Notes: a model not told the origin generated them from the letters alone. DNA of 64,000 nucleotides from Stenotrophomonas sp. Ste86 (GCF_024519465.1 NZ_JALJRW010000003.1:57158-121157); one strand, 5' to 3'. Positions 25,537-33,799 are shown, counted from the stretch's first letter. Made by a program: numbers and translations.

Positions 25537-27621
25537 TCAGCGTCCCAGGTACTTACTGCGGATGACGCGACGCGGGCGCGCGCGCGGCGCAAAGGCCGCG
25601 CCGGCATCGCCGACGACCACATCAGGGTTGTTGTCCCAATCCGCCGCCCATAGCGGCGGCGCGTCCCACCGGATGGCCGGGACCTTGAGCCAAAGGGCAA
25701 GACCTTCGGCGTAGCCGGTGAGGTCGAATGCTTCGTTGCGGCGTCCAGCCAGGTTCTTCCAGCCGTTTGGCGTCCGCGTCTCGGCGGTCAGTTCCGCGAA
25801 GAATGCTTCGGGCAGCCAATCGGGGAAGTGGTAGTAGCCCGGACCGGGTTCTGCCCGCTTGATGTTGGCGTCAACGGTGTCCTTCAGCCGATCGACGTTG
25901 AGCAACAACTGTGGAACGTCACCGGCAGACCCGGATTTGCGGTCCTTGCGTTTGCGGCTATCGGGGTAGGTTTCGCGGAACAGTGCACCGCTGCGGTTGG
26001 CGTCGCCCTTCACCAACCGGACCCGTGCATGCAGCTGCCGCGCCTTCAACGAACGCCAGAATTCCAGCGCGCGAATCGACGTCCCTGATTTGCCGCCCCA
26101 GTCGATGCCGACCGCACGCACCGGCATGGTGCGGCCCGTTTCATCGTTCAGCGGGTATCGGCGGCCGATCACCTTCTCTACCAGCCGCTCCCAGTCCTCC
26201 AGGTACTTGGGCGGGTCCAGTGGCAAGAAGCCACCCGATCCGTCCTCACGCTTGGACGTACGCAGCGTGAAGGAGTCAACCACCCAGCGCTCAAGGTCTC
26301 CGTTCTCGCCTACGCCGTAGCCCAAGACGAGCACCACGAACCGGTTTGCCTGCACGTCGACCGTCGCGATCAGGAAGCGAACACCGGCCGGTACGGTGTT
26401 GGCGGGCCAACCCTCCGCGCGATCGCTCATCTCGTTGGGATCGCTGGAAGAGCGCGCCGCCATCGGGACGTAGTTGATTGCACCATCGACGTTGTGCGTG
26501 GTCTTGAGCGGGCGCTCCTCGCCTGTCGTCGCGAACGTGCGCAACGCCTGCAGGTAGCGCTCTATCAGCGATTCCCACGACTGGTAGGCAGCCGCCACAC
26601 CTCCAAGCCAGTAGCTCGCGATGCGTGTCTCCAGCGCCTCTCCTACCACTGTGCCGTCTGGGTAGACGATCTGGCCTTCGGCTGCCCACACGCCGGCCTG
26701 GTTCATATCGTCTTTCCAGCGATGTTCCAGACCAACACCGCACCGCGGGCAGTGCAGCAGCGAGTACCGGCGCGCCATCTGCTGGATGTCGTCGACCTGA
26801 ACCCGCTCGAGCAGCTCTTCCATCGGCGGAAGCGCGAAGCCCTCGTACCCCGGCGCGGCGATGAATCGCTCACCGCATTCCGGGCACGGCCAGTACCATC
26901 GGCGCCGGTCGCCGCGTGCGTACAAGGCGGCGATGCCGGCCGCCGGCGGGCCCTGGTGAGCGTGCGCCGGCTTCCAGGCCCCGTCGGTGTAATCCGTGGC
27001 CGGGCTGGACTCAGCGACCACCATGCCGGCCGACATAAACGTCTGCGTTCGTTTCAGCGCCAGGCCGAAGCACTCGTCAATGCCCAGGTCACCGGTGTAG
27101 TTGTCCACGTCCGTCATCAGGACGTCGTGGATGTCCTTGCCCGACAGCACCGATATCGAGGGCCACCCCATCCGCAGCGACATGCCCGACCGAAAGAACT
27201 TCAGCAGAATGTTGTCGTCGTGGGCGCGAGGACTGAGCCGCTTCCGCAGTTCAGGACTGGCGGCAATGCCGCGGGCGATGCGCGTCTTGCTGTAGTCCTC
27301 GGCCGCGTCCTTGGACATCTGCACGACCATGGTATCGGCCGGGTTGCAGGTGATCAGGTACGCCAGCCGTGCGTCGATCAGCGATATCGTCTTGCCGGAT
27401 CGAGCCGGGCCCACGAACACCACCGCCTCGTACTGACGGCTGCCGGTCATGTTCAACGGCTCGACCATGTACGGCGACACGGTCGGGTCCCATGCACCTG
27501 CCGCGCCGCTGGCGTTGGCGACGTGCAGCGCCTTGGCGCCTTCGCTCACGTTGATGCGCCTGGGCGGCCGGATCATCTCCGCTACGCCCAACCGAACCTC
27601 ACGCGCTGTCGCGTACGTCAT
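25537..27621 (-). CDS. Terminase large subunit (lambda GpA family)
   Basis: This 694-residue protein is the usual length for GpA-type terminases (lambda 641). Walker A is GPARSGKT at residues 71-78, with the DVLMTDVDNY Walker B-like segment further on. Two CxxC pairs (CPECGERF and CPRCGVG) form a zinc-binding insert typical of GpA. The nuclease domain includes GIDWGGKSG. It drives ATP-dependent packaging and cuts cos. It overlaps the small subunit by 23 nt. Confidence 0.95.
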   Translation of the reverse strand: MTYATAREVRLGVAEMIRPPRRINVSEGAKALHVANASGAAGAWDPTVSPYMVEPLNMTGSRQYEAVVFVGPARSGKTISLIDARLAYLITCNPADTMVVQMSKDAAEDYSKTRIARGIAASPELRKRLSPRAHDDNILLKFFRSGMSLRMGWPSISVLSGKDIHDVLMTDVDNYTGDLGIDECFGLALKRTQTFMSAGMVVAESSPATDYTDGAWKPAHAHQGPPAAGIAALYARGDRRRWYWPCPECGERFIAAPGYEGFALPPMEELLERVQVDDIQQMARRYSLLHCPRCGVGLEHRWKDDMNQAGVWAAEGQIVYPDGTVVGEALETRIASYWLGGVAAAYQSWESLIERYLQALRTFATTGEERPLKTTHNVDGAINYVPMAARSSSDPNEMSDRAEGWPANTVPAGVRFLIATVDVQANRFVVLVLGYGVGENGDLERWVVDSFTLRTSKREDGSGGFLPLDPPKYLEDWERLVEKVIGRRYPLNDETGRTMPVRAVGIDWGGKSGTSIRALEFWRSLKARQLHARVRLVKGDANRSGALFRETYPDSRKRKDRKSGSAGDVPQLLLNVDRLKDTVDANIKRAEPGPGYYHFPDWLPEAFFAELTAETRTPNGWKNLAGRRNEAFDLTGYAEGLALWLKVPAIRWDAPPLWAADWDNNPDVVVGDAGAAFAPRARPRRVIRSKYLGR

Positions 27622-28099
27622 CAGTGATTGCCTCGAACATCGACTGACGGACGCGATCGCATTCGTCCTGCACCTTCACCACCTGCTCAGGCCTGAGGCC
27701 GGCTTTGCGCTCCAGCACGTCCGGCAGCGTGTCGAAGAACTGCACGACCTTCTTCACCAGCGCGGCGTAATCCGCCTCGACCTCCGCCGCTGGCACCAGC
27801 TGGCCGGTCGTCGTCTCGACCTTCAGGCGCTCGTTCTCCGATTGGTAGAAGGCGCGGCGCTCCATCGGCGGCAGATCGCGCGGGTCGACCACGCCGTCAG
27901 CACCGACAGCCCCGGCCTGCACCTGCACCAGCGCCGGCGCCGCGTCAGCCAGACGGTACACATCGTTGCCATTCCGCTTCGCTGCGGGCGGCACTCCGGC
28001 TTCGCGCAGCCGCTTGGCAGCGGTGCGCCGATCCATGCCGAACTCGTCCGCGAGGCGGGCGACTGACCAGCCTTGGGTGAAGTCTCGAATGTCGGCCAT
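27599..28099 (-). CDS. Terminase small subunit (Nu1-like)
   Basis: This 166-residue protein has an N-terminal winged helix (residues about 8-50, WSVARLADEFGMDRRTAAKRLREAG) that should bind the packaging site, and a C-terminal helical part for binding the large subunit. It is the promoter-proximal packaging gene, immediately downstream of the probable cos region at 28100-28300. Together with the GpA-type large subunit it implies cos-type packaging. Confidence 0.9.
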   Translation of the reverse strand: MADIRDFTQGWSVARLADEFGMDRRTAAKRLREAGVPPAAKRNGNDVYRLADAAPALVQVQAGAVGADGVVDPRDLPPMERRAFYQSENERLKVETTTGQLVPAAEVEADYAALVKKVVQFFDTLPDVLERKAGLRPEQVVKVQDECDRVRQSMFEAITDDVRDSA

Positions 28100-28228
28100 G
28101 TCCTACCCGATGCGCAGCTCGTCTGTCGCTAAAAGCCCTCTTTTCCCCTGAAAAGCGGCGGAAATCATCGGCCTGTGGTGGAGCACCCTAGAGGCCGAAA
28201 AACGCTCAATTACCGGGGTCCGAATTCC

Positions 28229-28296
28229 CCCCGGTCGACCGGGGAGCACCCAGGGGCCCCACCCGCTCAGCCTTCTGTGGATATCCTGTGGATATC
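28229..28296. other. Probable cos region: palindrome and tandem repeat upstream of terminase
   Basis: A perfect 16-bp palindrome lies at 28229-28244 (CCCCGGTCGACCGGGG). Two adjacent copies of CTGTGGATATC follow at 28275-28285 and 28286-28296. Lambda places cosN and cosB between the lysis genes and Nu1, with two-fold symmetry at the nick site and repeated small-subunit sites. The repeats also resemble DnaA boxes at 8 of 9 positions. Which base is nicked cannot be read. Confidence 0.45.
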
Positions 28297-28396
28297 AATG
28301 CTAGATGCTGCGGCACCGCACAACGAAGGCGTGGAGATGTGGAGTTAAAGTGAATTCGACTGGGGAACGGTCCCCGGCGCACCAGGGAGAGGTTGC

Positions 28397-28681
28397 ATGA
28401 GTCGTCACCAAGTCAGTTGTATCAATAAGGATGATAGGCAGGACAAGTACAACCGGATAACCCACATCGGTGGTCTCAATCCAGACGGCACCCGCTGGAA
28501 ATGGCCACTTGATAGGGCGATCAAGGAGATAGAGTCGGGTGAGTATTCGTTTTTCACACGAGTTAATGGCCACGAAAGGGATATCGTTGTAGTCAAGATG
28601 TCTAACGGCAGAAAGTACTTGCGCACTACGGCCGATCAAGACACGCCTGATAACCTTCTTAGCCTCGCCGAGTGCCCTTGA
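28397..28681 (+). CDS. DUF3892 family small protein (cargo)
   Basis: This 94-residue protein has the DUF3892 pattern: THIGGLNPDGTRWKW, AIKEIESGEYSFF and the C-terminal KYLRTTADQDTPDNLLSL. The ATG at 28397 follows GGGAGAGG with good spacing. The gene is on the plus strand, opposite to the late genes, and less GC-rich than they are, with its own stem-loop after it. That is the form of a moron inserted between lysis and packaging genes. The family function is unknown to me. Confidence 0.85.
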   Translation: MSRHQVSCINKDDRQDKYNRITHIGGLNPDGTRWKWPLDRAIKEIESGEYSFFTRVNGHERDIVVVKMSNGRKYLRTTADQDTPDNLLSLAECP

Positions 28682-28690
28682 TTCGGCATT

Positions 28691-28713
28691 GGGTGCCGGC
28701 GACACCGGCACCC
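28691..28713 (+). terminator. Terminator after the DUF3892 gene
   Basis: GGGTGCCGG (28691-28699) pairs with CCGGCACCC (28705-28713) over a 5-nt loop and is followed by TTCTA. It begins 9 nt after the DUF3892 stop codon. The T-run is weak. Confidence 0.65.
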
Positions 28714-28763
28714 TTCTAAGGGAGAGCTCTGCGCCCGCTCGTCAGTGATGTTCAACTTGGAGA

Positions 28764-29258
28764 TCAGGGGTGCGGCGCGCCGTTGATCGCAGTTTCGACC
28801 GCCCGGTATCGGTCTACGGCTTCATCTCTTTCGGACTGGGCGAGTTCGCAGGACCGTACAATTCCCGCCGCACCGACCCGGCGTAGTCGGTCTTGTTCTG
28901 CAGCCTCTGCGGAAGCGGCGGCACCGTCGGCCAGGCGGTTGGTTTCGCAACTGGCCCAGTGGCTACGCAACCGGCCAAGCTCGCTATCGCGGCCAGCGAC
29001 AGCAGCAGCGACCCTCTCTTGATACTCCCCATTGAGCCTTTCCTCTCGCTTGTCGGCGCTATCTTCCGCCTGCTGCACATCTCTAACTTGCTCATGATCG
29101 ACAGATCGCGCTAACTGCTCTCCGACCAAGGCTTTCCGCCAGTCGGCGACCTCCGCTGTGCCGGCAATAATGGCTGCTTGATCGCCCCGCCAAGCCCAAC
29201 CGGCCCAGAAGGAAAGCGCTAATGCAGCCACTGCAAATAAAGCGTAAAGGCGAACCAT
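28764..29258 (-). CDS. Rz-like inner-membrane spanin
   Basis: This 164-residue protein has one N-terminal membrane anchor (residues about 4-24, LYALFAVAALALSFWAGWAW) followed by a long helical periplasmic domain. That is the form of an i-spanin. A lipoprotein gene (Rz1) is nested in another frame within it, the defining layout of the two-component spanins. They fuse the inner and outer membranes at the last step of lysis. It overlaps the upstream membrane-protein gene by 1 nt. Confidence 0.88.
   Translation of the reverse strand: MVRLYALFAVAALALSFWAGWAWRGDQAAIIAGTAEVADWRKALVGEQLARSVDHEQVRDVQQAEDSADKREERLNGEYQERVAAAVAGRDSELGRLRSHWASCETNRLADGAAASAEAAEQDRLRRVGAAGIVRSCELAQSERDEAVDRYRAVETAINGAPHP
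28814..29032 (-). CDS. Rz1-like outer-membrane spanin lipoprotein, nested in Rz
   Basis: This 72-residue reading frame lies wholly inside the Rz-like gene. It starts MGSIKRGSLLLSL and has a lipobox LAGC at residues 18-21, so Cys21 should be lipidated. A proline-rich section follows (KPTAWPTVPPLP), as in lambda Rz1. I chose the ATG at 29032 because it places the signal peptide correctly; an upstream ATG at 29095 would add a charged leader. It is the o-spanin partner. Confidence 0.87.
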   Translation of the reverse strand: MGSIKRGSLLLSLAAIASLAGCVATGPVAKPTAWPTVPPLPQRLQNKTDYAGSVRRELYGPANSPSPKEMKP

Positions 29259-29575
29259 TAGGTCACCTCCGGCGGGATAACTGCACCGACTTGGCGCATT
29301 GCCGATTCCAACGACATGACTCGCAACCGCAGCCTGTGGGCCTCTTCTTGTGCAGTCATGCGCAACTTGATTTCTTCGGCGAGCTGCAGCGTAGTAGCCG
29401 CCTGTGATTCTTCCAACGACTTCACCCGCTGCACCAGCCCGTTCAGCAGATCAACGTTTGCATCTGTCTCGGTCCGCTCCTTGCGCCTGGACAGCAATGC
29501 TCCCCAGGTTTCCCTCGCTATCCAGAACGCCGCTACGCTCCCGGCCATCCACCACGGCATAGATTCCTCATTCAT
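29258..29575 (-). CDS. Small membrane protein with coiled coil, possible holin or lysis protein
   Basis: This 105-residue protein has an N-terminal hydrophobic segment (residues about 8-28, WWMAGSVAAFWIARETWGALL) and then a charged coiled coil (DANVDLLNGLVQRVKSLEES). It lies between endolysin and Rz. The single membrane segment with a long soluble helix is unlike lambda S, but such proteins occur as holins or holin partners in other phages. No other holin candidate is visible in this cassette. The assignment is by position. Confidence 0.6.
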   Translation of the reverse strand: MNEESMPWWMAGSVAAFWIARETWGALLSRRKERTETDANVDLLNGLVQRVKSLEESQAATTLQLAEEIKLRMTAQEEAHRLRLRVMSLESAMRQVGAVIPPEVT

Positions 29576-30084
29576 GACGAAACCCTGCCGCCGGCCTTGC
29601 AGTATGCCGCCAGCAGGCTGTCGAGCTTGTGCTCAAACTGGCCATACCCGGCGCCGGGCAGGCTGGCCCAGATATTGCGGACGGCGGCAATCGCCTCGGG
29701 AATTCGTCCAGCTTGGATCAGGGGCAGCGCGCGGCGCTCCCGGATCAACTGGATTGCCCAACGGTCCTGCGAAATAGGACCGAAATCTGGGAGCTGCAGC
29801 TGCGCCCGGTAGTGCGCATAGTCCTTCAGCATGAACTGGTAGCGCCCGGACGCATTCGACGTCAGGCCCTTGCCGTTGATCACCTTGGACTTGCGGCCGC
29901 GCGAGAACGGGTGCACGGAGTAGTCGGTGAAAATTTCCGGATTTCGGTCCGAACCGGTCACGATCACATCGTAGCCATCGTCCTTCGTCGCCGGGCTGGT
30001 GCTGGTCCCCTCGGACCAGGCCAGCATGTCCAGGAATGCGACGACGTTTGTGCCGCCTGCGTGTTGGGAGGTGATGCGTGCCAT
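29572..30084 (-). CDS. Endolysin, GH104 family (lambda R-like lytic transglycosylase/lysozyme)
   Basis: This 170-residue protein shows the GH104 pattern: catalytic Glu in LDMLAWSEGTS, and YSVHPFSRG and ASGRYQFMLKDYAHYR further on. GH104 members cleave the glycan backbone of peptidoglycan. No signal peptide is present, so it needs a holin for release. I chose the ATG at 30084 (MARITSQ); the longer frame adds Pro/Arg-rich residues with no support. It is the first gene of the lysis cassette. Confidence 0.92.
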   Translation of the reverse strand: MARITSQHAGGTNVVAFLDMLAWSEGTSTSPATKDDGYDVIVTGSDRNPEIFTDYSVHPFSRGRKSKVINGKGLTSNASGRYQFMLKDYAHYRAQLQLPDFGPISQDRWAIQLIRERRALPLIQAGRIPEAIAAVRNIWASLPGAGYGQFEHKLDSLLAAYCKAGGRVSS

Positions 30085-30181
30085 GGTGATCCCGGGATAG
30101 GTGCCCGCCTCGCGGCCGGCTGGGCGCGATGGTTGATCCGGTCTGGAGGCGGGCAAAAGGTATGCCGGGCACGTAGCCCGG

Positions 30182-30931
30182 TCAGGTGGTGTAGATCAGT
30201 TCGGTGCGTGCCGAACCGGCGCCGCCGCCGACCGTGTAGCGGATGGGCACGCTGATGCACTGAAAGCGATCGAACAGCGCGCGCATCGCCGGGTGGTCGT
30301 TGATGGTAAGGATCGCCCTGCCCTTCAGGCCCGCCATCACCTCGGCCAGCTGCTGGTACTGGTCTATGGGGAAGTCGTCTCCGTAACCCATGGTGTCCCA
30401 GTACGGCGGGTCCAAAAGGAACACGGTCTCGGCCCGGTCGTATTTTTCGATGCACCGCTGCCATGGCAGCTGCTCGACCACCACACCCTGCAACCGCAGG
30501 TGGGCGTCACTCAGGTCTTGCTCCAGCCGAAGCAGATTGATCCGCTTTGTGGATGTCGGCCCTACCCCAAGCGTCTGCCCCTGCACCCTACCGCCGAAGC
30601 TCAGCTTCTGCAGGTAGTAGAACCGCGCGGCGCGCTGGATGTCGGTCAGTATCTCCACGTTCTGCAGCTGTGCCCACCGGAACATCTCCCGGCTGGTCAG
30701 CGACCATCGGAAGTGCCGCACGAACTCGTCAAGGTGGTTGGCCACTACGCGGTACAGCCGTACCAGCTCGCCGTGGGTGTCGTTGAGCACCTCCACCTTG
30801 GCCGGCTCGCGCTGGAACAGGATGGCCGCGCTGCCCGCGAAGGCCTCGACATAGCAGGTATGGGGTTGGGCGTGGATCAGCGGCAATAAGTGCGCCGCAA
30901 GCCTGGTCTTTCCACCAGGCCATGGAAACAT
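30182..30931 (-). CDS. Dam-type (D12 class) DNA N6-adenine methyltransferase
   Basis: This 249-residue protein (start MFPWPGGKTR; a Met five codons earlier is possible) carries the D12-class motifs PWPGGK near the N-terminus, EAFAGSAAILF as the S-adenosylmethionine site and DPPYWD as the catalytic motif. It methylates adenine, probably in GATC-like sites although the site cannot be read from the sequence. It is located upstream of the endolysin on the late strand. It may protect phage DNA from restriction or alter host gene control. Confidence 0.92.
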   Translation of the reverse strand: MFPWPGGKTRLAAHLLPLIHAQPHTCYVEAFAGSAAILFQREPAKVEVLNDTHGELVRLYRVVANHLDEFVRHFRWSLTSREMFRWAQLQNVEILTDIQRAARFYYLQKLSFGGRVQGQTLGVGPTSTKRINLLRLEQDLSDAHLRLQGVVVEQLPWQRCIEKYDRAETVFLLDPPYWDTMGYGDDFPIDQYQQLAEVMAGLKGRAILTINDHPAMRALFDRFQCISVPIRYTVGGGAGSARTELIYTT

Positions 30932-31098
30932 GGTTCTCGTCTTCAATTCTCAGCCTATGAAACTGCGTTCGGCCACACTTGCCGCGCTCTCCGGAGAGCA
31001 GCAGGGCCTGGCCAATGGCACGCGGTTCATACGCGCGTCTGCGGTGGCGGCCCGATGCCTGCCAGCATCGGGTCGCCCCCTGTCTTTCTTTCTATCAA

Positions 31099-31136
31099 GT
31101 GCAATGGTTGCACTGGTGCAATGGTTGCACTATACT
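31099..31136 (+). promoter_or_regulatory. Promoter and double operator of the DUF4160/DUF2442 pair
   Basis: TTGCAC (31108-31113) and TATACT (31131-31136) are separated by exactly 17 bp. Two identical 15-bp inverted repeats, GTGCAA-TGG-TTGCAC, lie at 31099-31113 and 31116-31130. The first covers the -35 and the second fills the spacer. Transcription should start close to the ATG at 31143, so the mRNA may be leaderless. The layout suggests tight autorepression by the HTH protein of the pair. Confidence 0.8.
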
Positions 31137-31142
31137 GTGCCC

Positions 31143-31373
31143 ATGCCGACGATCAGCCGCCTCCAGAACTGCACCATCACGATGTACGCCGCTGATCACC
31201 AGCCGCCGCACTTCCACGTAAGGATGCGCGATGGCCGTGAAGCCTTGATCGTCATCGAGACCCTCTCAGTGCTGTCCGGTTCGATCAAGCCCCGCGAGCT
31301 GGCCGAAGCCCTCGCATGGGCCGGGGCGAACATTCCAACCCTCACCGCCAAGTGGCAGGAGTTGAACCCATGA
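31143..31373 (+). CDS. DUF4160 protein, probable toxin-like member of a two-gene module
   Basis: This 76-residue protein starts MPTISRLQNCTITMYA and has the DUF4160 core DHQPPHFHVRMRDGREALI. The ATG at 31143 is supported by the promoter 7 bp upstream. Its stop overlaps the start of the DUF2442 gene, so the two are translated together. DUF4160/DUF2442 pairs are commonly predicted to be toxin-antitoxin modules; activity is not shown by the sequence. Confidence 0.85.
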   Translation: MPTISRLQNCTITMYAADHQPPHFHVRMRDGREALIVIETLSVLSGSIKPRELAEALAWAGANIPTLTAKWQELNP

Positions 31374-31843
31374 ACCAGCCGCAATTTTTGATCCGAAACG
31401 TCGCGGCCCTGGCACCGGGTCGCCTCGGCCTGCAGTTCGGTGACGGCCTTGATGCCGTTGTCGACCTCAGCGAGGTGATCGCCAAGCATCCCTCGCTTGC
31501 GAGGCTTGCCGACCCGGGCGTCTTCCGCGCCGTCGCTCCAGATGAATGGAATCGCGGCGTCATCTTCGCCGATGACGACGATCTGACCTTGGCCAGCGAC
31601 AACCTGCGGGCTATGGCAATCGAGCAGACCGGCGAGTACTCGCATCAACAGGTCGTTGCATGGATGCACCACCACGGCCTGTCGCTGGACACCGCCGCCG
31701 ACGCGCTTGGAATCAGCCGCCGCATGCTGGCGTACTACCGCAGCGGCGAGAGGCCCATTCCGAAGACGGTTGGGTTGGCGATGCTGGGCTGGGAGGCTCA
31801 GGAGAGCGGGCATCACCTGGACGCATACGACAAGGTCGCGTAA
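31370..31843 (+). CDS. DUF2442 protein with C-terminal HTH, probable antitoxin/repressor
   Basis: This 157-residue protein has an N-terminal DUF2442 domain (residues about 5-80, with VDLSEVIAKHPSL and related features) and a C-terminal helix-turn-helix (residues about 105-140, LDTAADALGISRRMLAYYRSG). The HTH is a good candidate to bind the paired inverted repeats before the upstream gene. It overlaps that gene by 4 nt. It would act as neutralising partner and autorepressor. Confidence 0.85.
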   Translation: MNQPQFLIRNVAALAPGRLGLQFGDGLDAVVDLSEVIAKHPSLARLADPGVFRAVAPDEWNRGVIFADDDDLTLASDNLRAMAIEQTGEYSHQQVVAWMHHHGLSLDTAADALGISRRMLAYYRSGERPIPKTVGLAMLGWEAQESGHHLDAYDKVA

Positions 31844-31999
31844 TCAGGGGCGTGCTCGGGGGGCGCAGGAAAAATCGAAGGCCGCAGGCCGGTGGACCTC
31901 CCGAGTGCCGCCGACCCACGGCCTTCATGCTGTGCGGAACCCGCAGGACCGCCCACGATAGGGATTAGGGCACGATCCTGGTTCCCGCGGCAACTGCGG

Positions 32000-32031
32000 T
32001 TCCGCATGCGGAAAAATCATCCGCATGCGGA
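32000..32031. repeat. Two palindromes of TCCGCATGCGGA type
   Basis: TTCCGCATGCGGAA (32000-32013) and TCCGCATGCGGA (32020-32031) are perfect palindromes with centres 19 bp apart. A half-copy (TGTGCGGAA) follows near 32035. They lie between two convergent 3' ends in a stretch of about 267 bp (31844-32110) without a gene. Role unknown: protein-binding site or termination element. Confidence 0.6.
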
Positions 32032-32110
32032 ACATGTGCGGAAAGGAGTCGGGTGGTGGCTACAGAGCCCTTGTCGGCGTCTATGAATGGCTGATCTTCT
32101 CCAAGACGCA

Positions 32111-33799
32111 CTAGTCATTCTTGCTGTACTTGAAGAGCAGCCCAACTGGTGAGCGCTTGATCTCCTGATTCTCCTTCACCAACTTCTTGAATGTTGCTGG
32201 CAACTCAAACAACTTGGGTGCCTTGAGCAGCTGATCAGCCGCAAACGCCGCAAGTCCCCATGCTGCGGTGCCAGTCGCGGCCGCCGTCGCAGCCAACGAC
32301 CCGACTACGATCCAGGAGCCAATATCGCTGCCAGCGAATTTCCAATTCTTGGCTGTCAAAGCACTCACATTCTTTTGGTGCTCAGCGAAAGCGGAATGAA
32401 TGTTGTCGAAAACGTGATCGCTTGTTCTATGGAAGTTAGAGGGATTCACAGCTGCAAGTTCCTCAACCCCACGGCTTAGTATTGAGCGAACCTCACCTAG
32501 TGCACCCGCCTTGCGCACCTCAATTAGTGCGCGCGGAGGCACCTTACCCAGCCAACGCATCTCATTGGCCGCAAGCGTCTGCAAACCACGTACTGTGTGT
32601 AGGTCACGCAGCCCTGAAGAATCCTCATAGTGCCCGGCGTCGTACTCGAGCTTCCAAACTAAATATTGCCAAGAGGTAGGCGCATCCATAATTGGGGTGC
32701 CGCGCAATCGACGAGCCTTAACCAACAACTCATTGCTGGTACTCATACGACCAAGCGCTTGAGACGCTAAAATTACTCCAGGCTTGGCTGCATCAAGGAA
32801 GGTTGTGAATGGCTCAGTCGTCGACGCACGCTCCAACTGTTGCGAAAGTGTTCCTTCCCACTCAGTGTCAAAGAGCACACGCCCAGGTTCTTTTACGGCG
32901 GCAACCGCGCGCTCGATGGTGTCCAATTCCTGACAGAACTCAAAAAGCTCATCAAAGCTCGAGAATCTTCTTCCAAAAACTCGTGCGCCGTGGACGATCG
33001 CGTCCTCCTGACCCAACTGATAGAAGAACTGCTTCTCCTGCTCCTCCAATTCCGTAATATCAGGCAAAACCACAACAATAGGAGGATTCACGTCAGCACA
33101 TGCAAGCTCCCGATACTGGAGCAAATTAAGCGCATGCTTAACTAAGTAATATGTCTTTCTCTCCTCCCCCAACCGCGCAAACATATGCCTCGTACGCAAG
33201 AATGGATCAGGCAGCACAAGAGTATCGGTATAGAGAGAGCATTTGGAAGCAATGTTTTCCTCTGAGGAAGGAAAAAGATCGCCTCCATAAACACCTTTCA
33301 GCACCTCATGCATGTCTTCAACATGGGCAATTGCAACCGAACCTACAGAACTCCAAAATTCATCAATCGCCGCCAAAAACGGTTCAATACTAGGAAGCAA
33401 TTCGGCGACTGCGGATGGGTTTCTAGAAATAGCACTCCCAGCCTCGTACGGCGTCAGACCACGATCTACCATTATTTTGAAGAAGTGGCCAAAGTTCCTA
33501 TCTAAAAAATCGAAATATTGATTCTGAATTTCTGAGAGCGACGCGGAGCTCTTCGCCTCTTCCCGATCATGCATGGCCTCGACTGCGATAGCCATTGATC
33601 GCACCATCGAATCGACTGTCGATAGATCAGCAGTCCCGTCAGCATTGAAGCGAACACGCTTTATGCTCTCGATGACATCGAGCCCTTCAGCGATCTGGAC
33701 CTTGCCACCATCCAACTGCTTCTTCAGAATTTGCAGTCGACGCTGTAGCCTCTCATTGTATGCTCGGTCTTGATCCTCTTTCTCGCCCTCGTCGACCAT
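32111..33799 (-). CDS. Unrecognised 562-aa protein with C-terminal hydrophobic hairpin; candidate cargo effector
   Basis: I do not recognise this family. Residues 1-110 are charged and helical (coiled-coil-like, with DRAYNERLQRRLQILKKQLD). Residues 110-460 are mixed and helical, with no visible nuclease, kinase or ATPase motif. Near residues 505-540 there is a hydrophobic stretch (IVVGSLAATAAATGTAAWGL) that could form one or two membrane passes, and the tail is basic. The gene is clearly less GC-rich than its neighbours and has its own promoter, so it was probably acquired separately. Size, membrane-like end and location in a phage cargo slot fit an exclusion or abortive infection protein, but that is inference. 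Confidence 0.8.
   Translation of the reverse strand: MVDEGEKEDQDRAYNERLQRRLQILKKQLDGGKVQIAEGLDVIESIKRVRFNADGTADLSTVDSMVRSMAIAVEAMHDREEAKSSASLSEIQNQYFDFLDRNFGHFFKIMVDRGLTPYEAGSAISRNPSAVAELLPSIEPFLAAIDEFWSSVGSVAIAHVEDMHEVLKGVYGGDLFPSSEENIASKCSLYTDTLVLPDPFLRTRHMFARLGEERKTYYLVKHALNLLQYRELACADVNPPIVVVLPDITELEEQEKQFFYQLGQEDAIVHGARVFGRRFSSFDELFEFCQELDTIERAVAAVKEPGRVLFDTEWEGTLSQQLERASTTEPFTTFLDAAKPGVILASQALGRMSTSNELLVKARRLRGTPIMDAPTSWQYLVWKLEYDAGHYEDSSGLRDLHTVRGLQTLAANEMRWLGKVPPRALIEVRKAGALGEVRSILSRGVEELAAVNPSNFHRTSDHVFDNIHSAFAEHQKNVSALTAKNWKFAGSDIGSWIVVGSLAATAAATGTAAWGLAAFAADQLLKAPKLFELPATFKKLVKENQEIKRSPVGLLFKYSKND

Noticed and set aside
25320-25700. 126-codon version of the gpW-like gene
   Set aside because: The first 55 residues lie in the terminase 3' end and are Arg-rich; the 71-residue form matches gpW.
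28275-28296. DnaA boxes marking a replication origin near terminase
   Set aside because: Only 8 of 9 positions match and the iteron cluster in the O-like gene is a much better origin; a packaging role fits the position better.
31844-32110. Small genes in the spacer between the DUF2442 gene and the 562-aa gene
   Set aside because: Frames present are short, lack ribosome sites and read as low-complexity Arg/Pro/Ala; only the palindromes stand out.
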